64,000 nucleotides of DNA, from assembly GCF_007859715.1 (NCBI RefSeq), contig NZ_SJPG01000001.1:2816728-2880727 (forward strand). The letters run 5' to 3'. Positions 29,624-38,346 of this stretch are shown here, one piece after another. Each line of letters opens with the position of its first letter. The first letter of the stretch is position 1. Source of the DNA: Rubinisphaera italica (GTDB taxonomy: Bacteria; Planctomycetota; Planctomycetia; Planctomycetales; Planctomycetaceae). The translations under genes and the position numbers were made by a program. A model generated the notes under the pieces. The model was not told where the DNA came from and ran no database searches. It was given only the letters and a program-made list of their open reading frames with translations.

Positions 29624-32600
29624 ATGTTTGGTCTACGATTCTTCAACAAACTTAAGATGTTCTCAACGACCGTTGAGCATGAGAGAATCTATGATCAGAT
29701 TCAGGTAGAAATGCTGGAAGAACGACTGGTGTTGAGTTCTCTGGCAGGAGCTGTCGCTAATCAGACAACGGGTTCTGATACAAGCTCGGACAATTCTCAT
29801 AACGCCAGTTATTCTCACAGCCCAAATGAATTGCCTCCGTTAACGACTCAGAACAGTCAGACAGATCGCAATATTGAACGCCAGCAAATTCAGGAGAGTA
29901 ACAATTACGCGAATACCCCTGAGTCGGCAAACCAGGCATCACCTCTAACAGGGGCTGATTCATTAAACGAAGGCTCAATCCTGCCAACAGCCTGGGAGAC
30001 CAATGATTCACCAGATCCAACTGAATCAGCGACATTCAAATCACCACGAATTGAGACTTCCGGGAATTCCCAACCGATACCTCTGACATCAGATTCCGGA
30101 ATGGAACTGACATTCGAAACAGATCCCAACTTGATTCCGAACTCAGCGGAAGTCGATCTGGATTCCATGACAAGGTCACACAATGCGACTTCACTGCCAG
30201 TGATTTCTCAGGAGAACAGCCCTCATGCGGAGTCTGCAGACTGGTTTATTGATCAATATGAAACCGTCACCATTAGATATGATTTTCGTGATGCCGAAGG
30301 GTATTCGAATACGATTTCCGCAGAACAGCAGGCTTTAGCGGTCAAAGCGTTACAGGGATGGAGTGATGCCAGTGGCGGGAAAATTGAATTCATTCAGGAC
30401 ACTGAAGCAGATTTAAGTGAGATCGTGAATATCGGTGTTGGAGATCTGGCAGCTTTCGGTCACACCAGCCAGCGTGATGGCACACTCGGGTTGAGTCAGG
30501 TTCAAACCTCGGAACAAGATGAGCAGCCCAAAGTCGTCGGCATGATCTGGTTGGATCAGGCCGAGAATTGGGAAAACCATTACAATAATGGCAATGTCAA
30601 CAACAGCTACGACTTCTTCACTGTGATTGCCCACGAAGCCGGGCATGTCTCGGGACTGGAAGATATTTTCCAAAGTGATCCCGCACAGTTAATGAGTAGA
30701 GGCTATGAAACAGAGCATAGTCTCGAATCGATTTCGCAATCTGTCAATAACGCGATATTCATGCCCATGGACTCGCAAAATGGCAATGGAGCTAATGCCT
30801 TTGTCCTGCATGCAATGGTCGCTACGCCAGAGCAATTAACTCCTTCAGAAGTCGCCGATTTGTTGAATTATGGCTCTGAAGTGACTGCGAGTAACGATGC
30901 GATTATCGCGATTGTGGATCGTAACGGGAATATCCTGGGCGTTCGAGCAGAACAGGATGTGCTGGATACATTTGCAGGTGATCCTCAGGGGTTGGCCTTT
31001 GCGATTGATGGAGCGGTTGCCAAAGCTCGCACCGCTGCACTGTTTTCCAATGGTGACCCCAACAATGGCGACGGAGGAACCTTTGCTCCGTTGACCTCCC
31101 GGCTGGTGCGATTCATCAGTCAGTCGACAGTGACGGAACGGGAAGTCAATTCCAATCCCAATGATATCGATCCCAATTCCACCGTCCGTGGTCCCGGATT
31201 CGTGGCTCCAATTGGACTGGGGGGACATTTCCCGCCGGATATTCCGAACACTCCGCAGGTCGATCTGTTTGCGATCGAACATACCAACCGTGATAGTATC
31301 ATTCATCCTGGTGACGACGGCATTAAAGGAACGGCTGACGATGTGACATTACGAGGTCGGTTCAATATCGATCCTGCATTCGTCCCTGCTGGCCAGGAAT
31401 TGGCAGCTCCAGAATCTTATGGATTTGTCTCGGGAATTAATCCAGGCGCTCAGTCTCGTGGGATCGCCACTTTGCCCGGGGGAATTCCTCTGTTTCGTGA
31501 TACCAATATGGATGGCATTGGCGATACATTAATTGGTGGTGTCGGCGTGTTCTTTCCTGGTCCGGATGGCTATGCCAGTTTCGAGCAGGGATTTGTCCCT
31601 GGAGTTAATCAAACGACAGATGCGCGAACGAATGCCCCTAAGGTTCTCGAAGCCGAGTTGATCGCTTTGGCTGTAGCGGGAGGAAGTACCCAGGCTGCCG
31701 AATTTGCTCATGAACCGCTGGCAAAAACAGCATTTGCAGGCAATCCTGTCAGCGATATCGACTTGCCGTTTGGACGACTGGATCTGGTCGGTGTTCAACT
31801 TTCTGCTTTGGGACCGACGGCAGGCTGTGTCGGAATTCAGGAAACAGTCGAACTGGCCCTGAATACTCCTCCCGGTGTTACCAGCGGAGCCGATCAGATC
31901 GTTTCTGACAATGGCGACTTGAATGATAATGGCATATTTGATGCCGGGATTGATATCGAAGACCCGATGAATTTGGGGAATTTCACGGCTGATCCTCAAT
32001 TGTATCGCAATGGCTTGAATGTCCCGGAAGGATATCTGGTGACTCCCCATGCCTCGGCGACCGATCCCGCTTTGACAGCGGCGGTTGTCCAGCAAATCAT
32101 CGATGATGCGATTGAAGCAGCCGAAGTGACGCGGGCAGCTGTTCGACTCGAAGCTGCCGACCAATCTCCAGGAGCCAGAACACGAATGGTCTTTGCTGTG
32201 ACAGATACCAACGGAGAAGTTCTTGCACTGTATCGCATGCAGGACGCAACGACATTTTCTATCGATGTCGCAGTCGCCAAAGCTCGAAATGTCGCCTACT
32301 ATTCGGATCCCAACGATGTCCTGCCAATCGATAAGGACATACCATTTGATTCAAGTAATACGAGTCCCGAGCCAATTGATCCGGCGACAGCCTTTACGAA
32401 TCGAACATTCCGATACCTTTCCGAACCTCGCTTTCCGGATGGCGTCGATGGAACTCCGGCTGCTCCCTTCTCCATATTGAACAATCCATCCATTGATCCG
32501 ACAACCGGCGAAAATATTGGAGCACCAGCGGCAGCTTCCACATTTACCAGCGTGCTCGGTTACGATGCCTTCAATCCTCAAACCAATTTCCACGACCCCG

Positions 32601-32875
32601 GAGACGCAGGAGTGATGCCGGCCATTGGTGCCAGTCAGAAGTCTAATCAGAATGGAGTCGTTTTCTTTCCGGGGAGCACGCCACTTTATATCAATAACCA
32701 GATTGTCGGAGGGTTCGGCGTAAGTGGAGACGGAGTCGACCAGGATGATGTAGTGACTTATCTGGGCGCGACAGAGTTTTTACCAGATGGAGTGAACATT
32801 CCTCGGGCTGATCAGGTCTTTGTCGATGGTGTGCGGCTTCCCTATCAAAAATTCCTGCGTAACCCATTCGGTTAG
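29624..32875 (+). CDS. Giant secreted protein: matrixin-like metalloprotease motif plus two GlcG/HbpS heme-binding-type domains
   Basis: A 1083-residue protein. The N-terminus carries the planctomycete tag EMLEERLVLSSLAGA, typical of very large exported proteins. A Ser/Asn/Thr-rich linker runs to about residue 200. Then comes a metzincin domain: zinc motif HEAGHVSGLED (about 336-346) and a plausible Met-turn PAQLMSRG. Two copies of a GlcG/HbpS (DUF336)-like domain follow: the first begins near residue 415 (AIIAIVDRNGNILGVR and AVAKARTAALFSN), the second near 825 (VFAVTDTNGEVLALYR and AVAKARNVAYYSD). Known GlcG/HbpS members bind heme or cobalamin-like ligands. It is upstream of the M50-HlyD and SecA-like genes and surrounded by multiheme cytochrome genes, so it may be their secretion substrate and may handle heme outside the cell; this is inference. 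Confidence 0.85.
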   Translation: MFGLRFFNKLKMFSTTVEHERIYDQIQVEMLEERLVLSSLAGAVANQTTGSDTSSDNSHNASYSHSPNELPPLTTQNSQTDRNIERQQIQESNNYANTPESANQASPLTGADSLNEGSILPTAWETNDSPDPTESATFKSPRIETSGNSQPIPLTSDSGMELTFETDPNLIPNSAEVDLDSMTRSHNATSLPVISQENSPHAESADWFIDQYETVTIRYDFRDAEGYSNTISAEQQALAVKALQGWSDASGGKIEFIQDTEADLSEIVNIGVGDLAAFGHTSQRDGTLGLSQVQTSEQDEQPKVVGMIWLDQAENWENHYNNGNVNNSYDFFTVIAHEAGHVSGLEDIFQSDPAQLMSRGYETEHSLESISQSVNNAIFMPMDSQNGNGANAFVLHAMVATPEQLTPSEVADLLNYGSEVTASNDAIIAIVDRNGNILGVRAEQDVLDTFAGDPQGLAFAIDGAVAKARTAALFSNGDPNNGDGGTFAPLTSRLVRFISQSTVTEREVNSNPNDIDPNSTVRGPGFVAPIGLGGHFPPDIPNTPQVDLFAIEHTNRDSIIHPGDDGIKGTADDVTLRGRFNIDPAFVPAGQELAAPESYGFVSGINPGAQSRGIATLPGGIPLFRDTNMDGIGDTLIGGVGVFFPGPDGYASFEQGFVPGVNQTTDARTNAPKVLEAELIALAVAGGSTQAAEFAHEPLAKTAFAGNPVSDIDLPFGRLDLVGVQLSALGPTAGCVGIQETVELALNTPPGVTSGADQIVSDNGDLNDNGIFDAGIDIEDPMNLGNFTADPQLYRNGLNVPEGYLVTPHASATDPALTAAVVQQIIDDAIEAAEVTRAAVRLEAADQSPGARTRMVFAVTDTNGEVLALYRMQDATTFSIDVAVAKARNVAYYSDPNDVLPIDKDIPFDSSNTSPEPIDPATAFTNRTFRYLSEPRFPDGVDGTPAAPFSILNNPSIDPTTGENIGAPAAASTFTSVLGYDAFNPQTNFHDPGDAGVMPAIGASQKSNQNGVVFFPGSTPLYINNQIVGGFGVSGDGVDQDDVVTYLGATEFLPDGVNIPRADQVFVDGVRLPYQKFLRNPFG

Positions 32876-32900
32876 TGCAATTTCAGGGCTTATACCAAAT

Positions 32901-32935
32901 TCCTCGTTCCCAAGGTCCTCCATGGGAACAAGTTG
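32901..32935. repeat. Short copy of the GTTCCCAAGGTCCTCC palindromic element
   Basis: Immediately after the giant gene, the sequence GTTCCCAAGGTCCTCCATGG (from 32906) leads into GGGAAC at 32924-32929, forming a small hairpin. The left arm is identical to the outer arm of the longer element at 51442-51569, so it is a truncated member of the same family. It may also act in transcript ending. Confidence 0.6.
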
Positions 32936-33125
32936 CTAAACCTGCTGGTGATTTGCGTAAGCCAGGTGATATACGAGAGTGACATCGTTGAGAAAAGATC
33001 ATTAGTCGGGATTCCTGTTCATTGCCGGGGAATGCTGATCCGATGCATTAAACAGATGAGAATTCGCCAGTTTGGGAGAATTCCGGGTTTCTGCATCGTT
33101 CTTTTCTGACATTGAAGCTGTAAAC

Positions 33126-33548
33126 ATGCGTTCTCAAAAAGGATTACTCCGTTTCGCATGTGTGTGCATTTTGCCTGTATTATTCGGAGCAGAATCAGCA
33201 ACGGCTAAAGACTGGTGGATGAAATATCCGGCCAAAGATCCCGTTGCGATGCAGGAAGCAGGCAATGCCAATTATGTTCGTGGTCGCGCAACATGTGGTT
33301 ACGACGACTCTTACGGCTGTTACTATGTCGGCGGAGGGACCGCATCAAAACATGGTCAACCTCGATATGAGCATGAAGGGACGTTTGGTGTCGATTATGT
33401 CCCTTGGTATTCCCGAGTCGCTTTAAACTGGTCGCATGGGGTCAAATATCAGGATGGTCGCGGGTTATATGAGCCGGATCATAAGAACCACCCTTTCAAA
33501 AATTCGCACATGCGGGGCAAAAATGTGCATTTTGGACAAGGGTATTAA
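33126..33548 (+). CDS. Small secreted protein of unknown function
   Basis: A 140-residue protein with a signal peptide (MRSQKGLLRFACVCILPVLF, cleavage probably after ATA). The mature part is rich in Tyr, Gly, His and Trp (KDWWMKYPAKDP near its start; VGGGTASKHGQPRYEHEG in the middle) and holds two cysteines in CGYDDSYGC, which could form a disulfide. No family is recognised and there is no CxxCH heme site. An upstream in-frame ATG at 33072 would put 18 polar residues before the signal peptide, so I prefer 33126. It lies between the giant GlcG-type protein and the M50-HlyD gene and so may belong to that export locus. Confidence 0.65.
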   Translation: MRSQKGLLRFACVCILPVLFGAESATAKDWWMKYPAKDPVAMQEAGNANYVRGRATCGYDDSYGCYYVGGGTASKHGQPRYEHEGTFGVDYVPWYSRVALNWSHGVKYQDGRGLYEPDHKNHPFKNSHMRGKNVHFGQGY

Positions 33549-33807
33549 ACAGTTAATTTCTGGCTAACAGATCCACCTCCGTCTTCTGTGCATACCTTGG
33601 GCTTGTTGATGTAGTCCAGGCCCTGGTTCCATGCCCTGGCAGAGTGCTCTCCAAGCCTGATCGCTGCTGATTTGCAGGCTTTTCGACGCATAAAATGCTA
33701 TAGCGATGCTTTGCTGAGTCGCACTACAATCCTGTCCACGGGATGCCACACTCTGACGGATCCCCATTCCTTTCAGGTTGAGAAACTCTCAGACATTCGG
33801 ATTGTTG

Positions 33808-36030
33808 ATGGATCGTGAACATCCTCAGAAATTGCTTCGCCCTCCCTCAAGACAGGGGAAAGCCTTGCGTGTACTTGCCCGCAAGGATCTTCAATTCACC
33901 AGTCGATCCGAGGGAGCAATTGTGACCTGGATTGTGAAAGATCCAGTGAGTCGAACGTATTTCCAGCTACGTTCAGAACTCTACTTTTTGCTGCAGCAAT
34001 TGGATGGGCAAACGCCATTATCGGAACTTGTTCAAAAAATGAACGAGACATTTCTAGAGCGAAACTGGACGACTCACGACGTTCTAGGGCTGATCAAAGA
34101 TCTAATCGGCAAACAGCTGGCTCGCAGTCTCATTGTCGATCCTGAACTCGTTCTTCTGAAAACAGAAAAAAACGCGACTAAAAAAGGCTGGTTCAATCCT
34201 CTCTATTTTCGACTTCCGGGATGGGATCCAACGGCAGTCCTGAATTGGCTAATGCCCTTCTTTGCATGGTTTTACTCACGAGCCGCTGTTCTGTTTTTTT
34301 CCTGCTGTACCTTGCTTGCTTTTGGGGCACTTGTCGGGGAATGGGATCGTTTCTGGGCAGAATTTTCATTTACTGCTTTTCATTCCACCGGCAAGGGGAT
34401 TTATTGCTTCTGGCTCGCGCTGGCGTTGACGAAAGCGATTCACGAATTATCACACGGAATACGATGTCGATTACTGGGTGGCGAAGTCCATGAAATTGGT
34501 GTCGCAATGATCGTCTTCAGCCCGTGTCTGTATTGCAATGTCTCCGATGCATGGTGTTTGCAGAGTCGCTGGTCGAGAATTCAAATCTCACTGGCAGGCA
34601 TTTACGCGGAACTCGTGTTGGGAAGCTTAGCCTTCGGACTCTGGTTACTGACAGGACCTGGGTTTACCCATGACTTTATGGCTCATGTGATCGGAGTAAC
34701 GCTCTGCAGCACTGTGCTTGTGAACCTGAATCCGTTGCTGAAATTTGATGGCTATTACGTATTTTCCGATCTTCTGGGAGTGACCAATCTCCGGGAAAAA
34801 TCGAAGAAGTTATTCCACTACCAGTTAGCGGAAATCGTTTCTGGTAAGTCGCTGCGAAGAAGCACACAGTTACCGCAAAAGTATCAGTTCTTGTATCTGC
34901 TCTACCACGTTTGTTCGATTGTTTACACAATGCTGATTCTGTTTGTGATTTCAGAGTTTTTGCATCATCTGCTCAAGCCGTATCAACTGGGGTGGATCTC
35001 AAGAGTGGTCTTCGTTCAGGGATTGATGACGATGCTGATTCAGGGACTGACGTCGTTTTACAAACTGATTAAAGAACACAAGGATGTTTCCATGCGACCG
35101 GTTCGCCTCATTTTGCCACTCCTGTTTGCCGGAGCTTCAGGCTACTTCCTTTTTGCGGTACCGCTCTCCAACCGAACGACCGCTCCTTTGGTCGCCACTC
35201 CCAAACTTTCAAGCTATCTGGTTGCAGATGACTCAGGAACATTGTCTGAAGTTGAACATCGAAATGAGCATCATACCGTCGAATCCGGTCAGAAAGTACT
35301 GACGCTGCAGGATACTCAACATGAGCGCAAAGCGATTCGCCTGCGCGCAGATCTTGAAAAACAGAAAGTCATCACAGCTCTCAACGAGCATCTCTCCCAG
35401 CCACAGTTGGTGGCTCAGTCGCGAGATCTGGAAAATTACCATCTGCGACGTATGAAGCTTTTAGAAGTAGAGGTTGGAAAACTGAACGTACTGGCTCAAA
35501 GTTCGGGTATCGTCATCCCTGCTGCTTCCATTCCAATAGCAGAAACACTTGAGGAAAAGATCGAAAATAAAACATGGGATGGAGACATCTACAACACCAC
35601 CGATTCTCATCCGTATGTCGCTCGTCAAACTCCGCTCCTCAAAATCTACGAGGATTCTGAATTCACAGCCGCAATTCTGGTGACAGAAGAGGAAAAGAAG
35701 GCTTTGAAAGTCGGGCAGCAGATTACTCTGCGGTTACAGGGGTTTCCCGATGTTCCTATTTCGGGAACAGTCAGTTATCTCTCGGATCATGTCATCAAGA
35801 ACAGGGCCGGTGAAGATTGGGAGCTGAGAAATCTGCTGAACTGGGAAACGCAATTCAATGCGGCTTCAGATGCAGAGTCGGCTCGATATGTTGTCCGAGT
35901 TTCCTGGAGTCGTCAACAGCTTCCGTTGATTGCTGGAATGCAGGGACAGGCATTGATTGAACATCCTTCAAGCACATTAGCCGAGCGTATCGGGAACTAT
36001 CTGTGGAAAAACTATCTCCGTCGATCCTGA
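33808..36030 (+). CDS. PqqD-like/M50 site-2-protease-type membrane protein fused to HlyD adaptor domain
   Basis: About 740 residues. The N-terminal 120 residues look like a PqqD-type peptide-chaperone winged helix. The membrane core has the S2P zinc motif HELSHG (about residue 215) and the second ligand motif NPLLKFDGYY, as in family M50, with roughly eight membrane segments up to residue 460. The C-terminus is a short HlyD-like adaptor: lipoyl-type half (VADDSGTLSEVEHRNEHHTV), a brief helix pair and a barrel. Fusions of this kind occur in export loci; whether the M50 core cuts or only guides substrates is unknown. I use the ATG at 33808; a TTG at 33778 is the longer alternative. The stop is 10 bp before a short secA-like gene, a tight operon that suggests joint action in secretion. 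Confidence 0.85.
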   Translation: MDREHPQKLLRPPSRQGKALRVLARKDLQFTSRSEGAIVTWIVKDPVSRTYFQLRSELYFLLQQLDGQTPLSELVQKMNETFLERNWTTHDVLGLIKDLIGKQLARSLIVDPELVLLKTEKNATKKGWFNPLYFRLPGWDPTAVLNWLMPFFAWFYSRAAVLFFSCCTLLAFGALVGEWDRFWAEFSFTAFHSTGKGIYCFWLALALTKAIHELSHGIRCRLLGGEVHEIGVAMIVFSPCLYCNVSDAWCLQSRWSRIQISLAGIYAELVLGSLAFGLWLLTGPGFTHDFMAHVIGVTLCSTVLVNLNPLLKFDGYYVFSDLLGVTNLREKSKKLFHYQLAEIVSGKSLRRSTQLPQKYQFLYLLYHVCSIVYTMLILFVISEFLHHLLKPYQLGWISRVVFVQGLMTMLIQGLTSFYKLIKEHKDVSMRPVRLILPLLFAGASGYFLFAVPLSNRTTAPLVATPKLSSYLVADDSGTLSEVEHRNEHHTVESGQKVLTLQDTQHERKAIRLRADLEKQKVITALNEHLSQPQLVAQSRDLENYHLRRMKLLEVEVGKLNVLAQSSGIVIPAASIPIAETLEEKIENKTWDGDIYNTTDSHPYVARQTPLLKIYEDSEFTAAILVTEEEKKALKVGQQITLRLQGFPDVPISGTVSYLSDHVIKNRAGEDWELRNLLNWETQFNAASDAESARYVVRVSWSRQQLPLIAGMQGQALIEHPSSTLAERIGNYLWKNYLRRS

Positions 36031-36040
36031 ATCTATTCGA

Positions 36041-37969
36041 GTGAATCGTATGTTTATTGTCCGGAATATTCTGAATAATTCTCCGCATAGAATTCCACGG
36101 CAGTTGACATGGCTTAGAGAATGCAGCGAAATACTGGATTGTGCTAACAATCTGCGTGGTCTTACCGATTCTGAATTGAAATCTGAATCTTTGAAATTGA
36201 AACAAATCTTTGCTGAACAGCGAGGCGGCACCCGGGATGTGGTGCAGGCATTTTCCATCATGCGAGATGCTGCCAGACGTGTCCATCAGCAGGAACACTA
36301 TTTCAATCAACTGCTGGCCGGACGAGCACTTCTGGATGGTTACATCATTGAAATGCAGACGGGTGAGGGCAAAACGCTGACCGCGTTATTACCTGCTTAC
36401 GTGCATGCACTTTCAGCACGTGGCTGTCATGTGATCACCGCTAATGAATATCTGGCGGTCCGCGACCATCAGTTTTCAAAACCGATTTTTAACCTGCTTG
36501 GAATATCTACCGGCGTGATCAGAAATCAGGACAATCGCAACGAACGTCGTGTTGCATATTCCAGAGATGTGACCTACGCCACAGAAAAGGAAATTGGCTT
36601 CGATTATTTAAAAGATCGCCTTCTGATCGAATCAGAACCAAACAGAATGTCTGACGACGAAACCCTAATAGAGCCACATGATCGACCTGTGCATCGTACA
36701 GAAATGAATGCCGCAATTATCGATGAAGCGGACAGTGTTCTGATTGATCAAGCCCGCATGCCATTGATCATCGCCGAAGCGATTCCGGCAGACGCTGGAG
36801 AAGTTGAGAGATATCGCTGGTGCCGGGAAACTCTTCCCAAATTTCGTCCTGAGAAAGATTACCTGTTAGACCCTCAGTTGAGGCGAGTCAAACTGAAACC
36901 GGACGGTCGAAGTAAACTTGTTCTGGAGCAGAAATCAGAAGGAATGGGTGGCTATCGCTGGCATGACTTACAGGTGGCAATGGAAAACAGTCTCACGACG
37001 TCACATTATTTTCGAAAAGATCGTGACTATCTGATTGTGAATGATCAGATTGAAATTATCGATCAAAATACCGGACGTGTAATCCCTGGACGAAAATGGC
37101 AACACGGATTGCAACTGGCCATTGAAATGAAAGAAGAATTCACTCAGATCGAACAAACCTCCACCACGGCTCAAACCACCGTTCAGCTTCTTGCCAGGAA
37201 GTATCGGTTCCTGTGCGGGATGACCGGGACTGCGAAATCGATCGCCGGGGAATTGGAACAGTATTACGATCTGGAAACCATTCAAATTGCAACCAGGCTT
37301 CCTTCAAAACGAACTGAAGTCAAAACAAAGCTCTTTAAAACCCGAGCCGAAAAATGCAACGAGATCCGAAAAGTCGTTCAGGAGTTAGTCGAGCAAAAAC
37401 GAGCAATCCTGATTGGTACGCCTACGGTTCAAAGTTCATTAGAATTGGCAGAGGTACTTCAGTCTGCCGGAATTGAATTTGAATTGCTCAATGCCGCCAA
37501 CCATGCACTGGAAGCAGAAATCATTTCTCAAGCGGGACAACCCGGGCAGGTCACAATTGCCACAAACATGGCTGGTCGAGGAACCGATATCCAGGTCGAT
37601 CGTGAAGTTTTGAGCCGCGGTGGATTGCATGTAATTCTGAGTGAAATGCATTTTTCAAGTCGCATTGACCGTCAGTTGATTGGGCGAACTGCTCGTCAGG
37701 GAGAACCTGGTTCGTATCAGTTTTTGCTCTCGTTTGAAGATGATCTCTTCGAGCAGTTGCCAATTCAATTTCAGAAGAAGGTTCAGAACTATTCTCTATC
37801 GCTCAAAGGTACTGAAGTCCCTTCGCGGGCGATCCACTGGTTTCGATCGGCTCAACAAAAACTCGAACGGGAGCATGGACAATCTCGAATGAAGATGTAC
37901 CAGCATTCGACAATGCTGCAACAGGAATTGGAATCGTTGGGTCTGATTCCAGAATTCCTGACCGACTGA
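36041..37969 (+). CDS. Short SecA-like ATPase (accessory SecA)
   Basis: A 642-residue SecA paralogue. It keeps the nucleotide-binding domains: Walker A MQTGEGKTLTALLPAY (about residue 105), ITANEYLAVRD, TYATEKEIGFDYLKDRL, Walker B IIDEADSVLIDQAR, MTGTAKS, and in NBD2 ATNMAGRGTDIQ and RQLIGRTARQGEPGSYQF. Housekeeping SecA is about 850-1000 residues; here the helical scaffold/wing region after NBD2 is cut to about 70 residues and the C-terminal zinc motif is absent. It therefore is not the general SecA but a specialised SecA2-like motor. The gene starts at GTG 36041 (ATG at 36050 is nearly equivalent), 10 bp after the M50-HlyD gene. Dedicated export of the large surface proteins of this island is a plausible role, not shown. 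Confidence 0.9.
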   Translation: MNRMFIVRNILNNSPHRIPRQLTWLRECSEILDCANNLRGLTDSELKSESLKLKQIFAEQRGGTRDVVQAFSIMRDAARRVHQQEHYFNQLLAGRALLDGYIIEMQTGEGKTLTALLPAYVHALSARGCHVITANEYLAVRDHQFSKPIFNLLGISTGVIRNQDNRNERRVAYSRDVTYATEKEIGFDYLKDRLLIESEPNRMSDDETLIEPHDRPVHRTEMNAAIIDEADSVLIDQARMPLIIAEAIPADAGEVERYRWCRETLPKFRPEKDYLLDPQLRRVKLKPDGRSKLVLEQKSEGMGGYRWHDLQVAMENSLTTSHYFRKDRDYLIVNDQIEIIDQNTGRVIPGRKWQHGLQLAIEMKEEFTQIEQTSTTAQTTVQLLARKYRFLCGMTGTAKSIAGELEQYYDLETIQIATRLPSKRTEVKTKLFKTRAEKCNEIRKVVQELVEQKRAILIGTPTVQSSLELAEVLQSAGIEFELLNAANHALEAEIISQAGQPGQVTIATNMAGRGTDIQVDREVLSRGGLHVILSEMHFSSRIDRQLIGRTARQGEPGSYQFLLSFEDDLFEQLPIQFQKKVQNYSLSLKGTEVPSRAIHWFRSAQQKLEREHGQSRMKMYQHSTMLQQELESLGLIPEFLTD

Positions 37970-38346
37970 ATTTCAAAGCCGGCATTCCCGCTATGGCGAT
38001 TTCCATCTGAAATACAGAGAATTGCCATGCTTTTAATTGGTATTCCCGAGCAGGCTCATTTATGCTGAGATCAACATTCCGAACGCATGACAATGTGTCA
38101 TACCGTTTATATTTTCCAGTGCGTCTTCCACACTAATAATTTGGGTTGATGTTCTTATAAAGCACGACAACGGAGTGCGTTACAGTTATTTGATGCCCAA
38201 ATCTAAGCCCTGAATGGGCACTAGACCAGAATTGTTTAATCCAAATACCATATAAATGAGTGCAATTCGTTACTCTATGTTGGATCCTTTTACCGCGATG
38301 GAATCAAGAAACGCCCTGCTTTTTCCGTAAAGACATTGAACTGGTT
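37970..38346. other. Intergenic region before the pentaheme cytochrome trio
   Basis: About 375 bp with no convincing gene. A small inverted repeat TGCCCA...TGGGCA lies at about 38193-38220 and could be a weak terminator for the secA-like operon. The promoter of the downstream cytochrome genes should be here. Confidence 0.35.

Noticed and set aside
33564..33767. Minus-strand frame of 67 codons between the small secreted protein and the M50-HlyD gene
   Set aside because: No signal, motif or ribosome site; it lies in the likely promoter region of the export operon.
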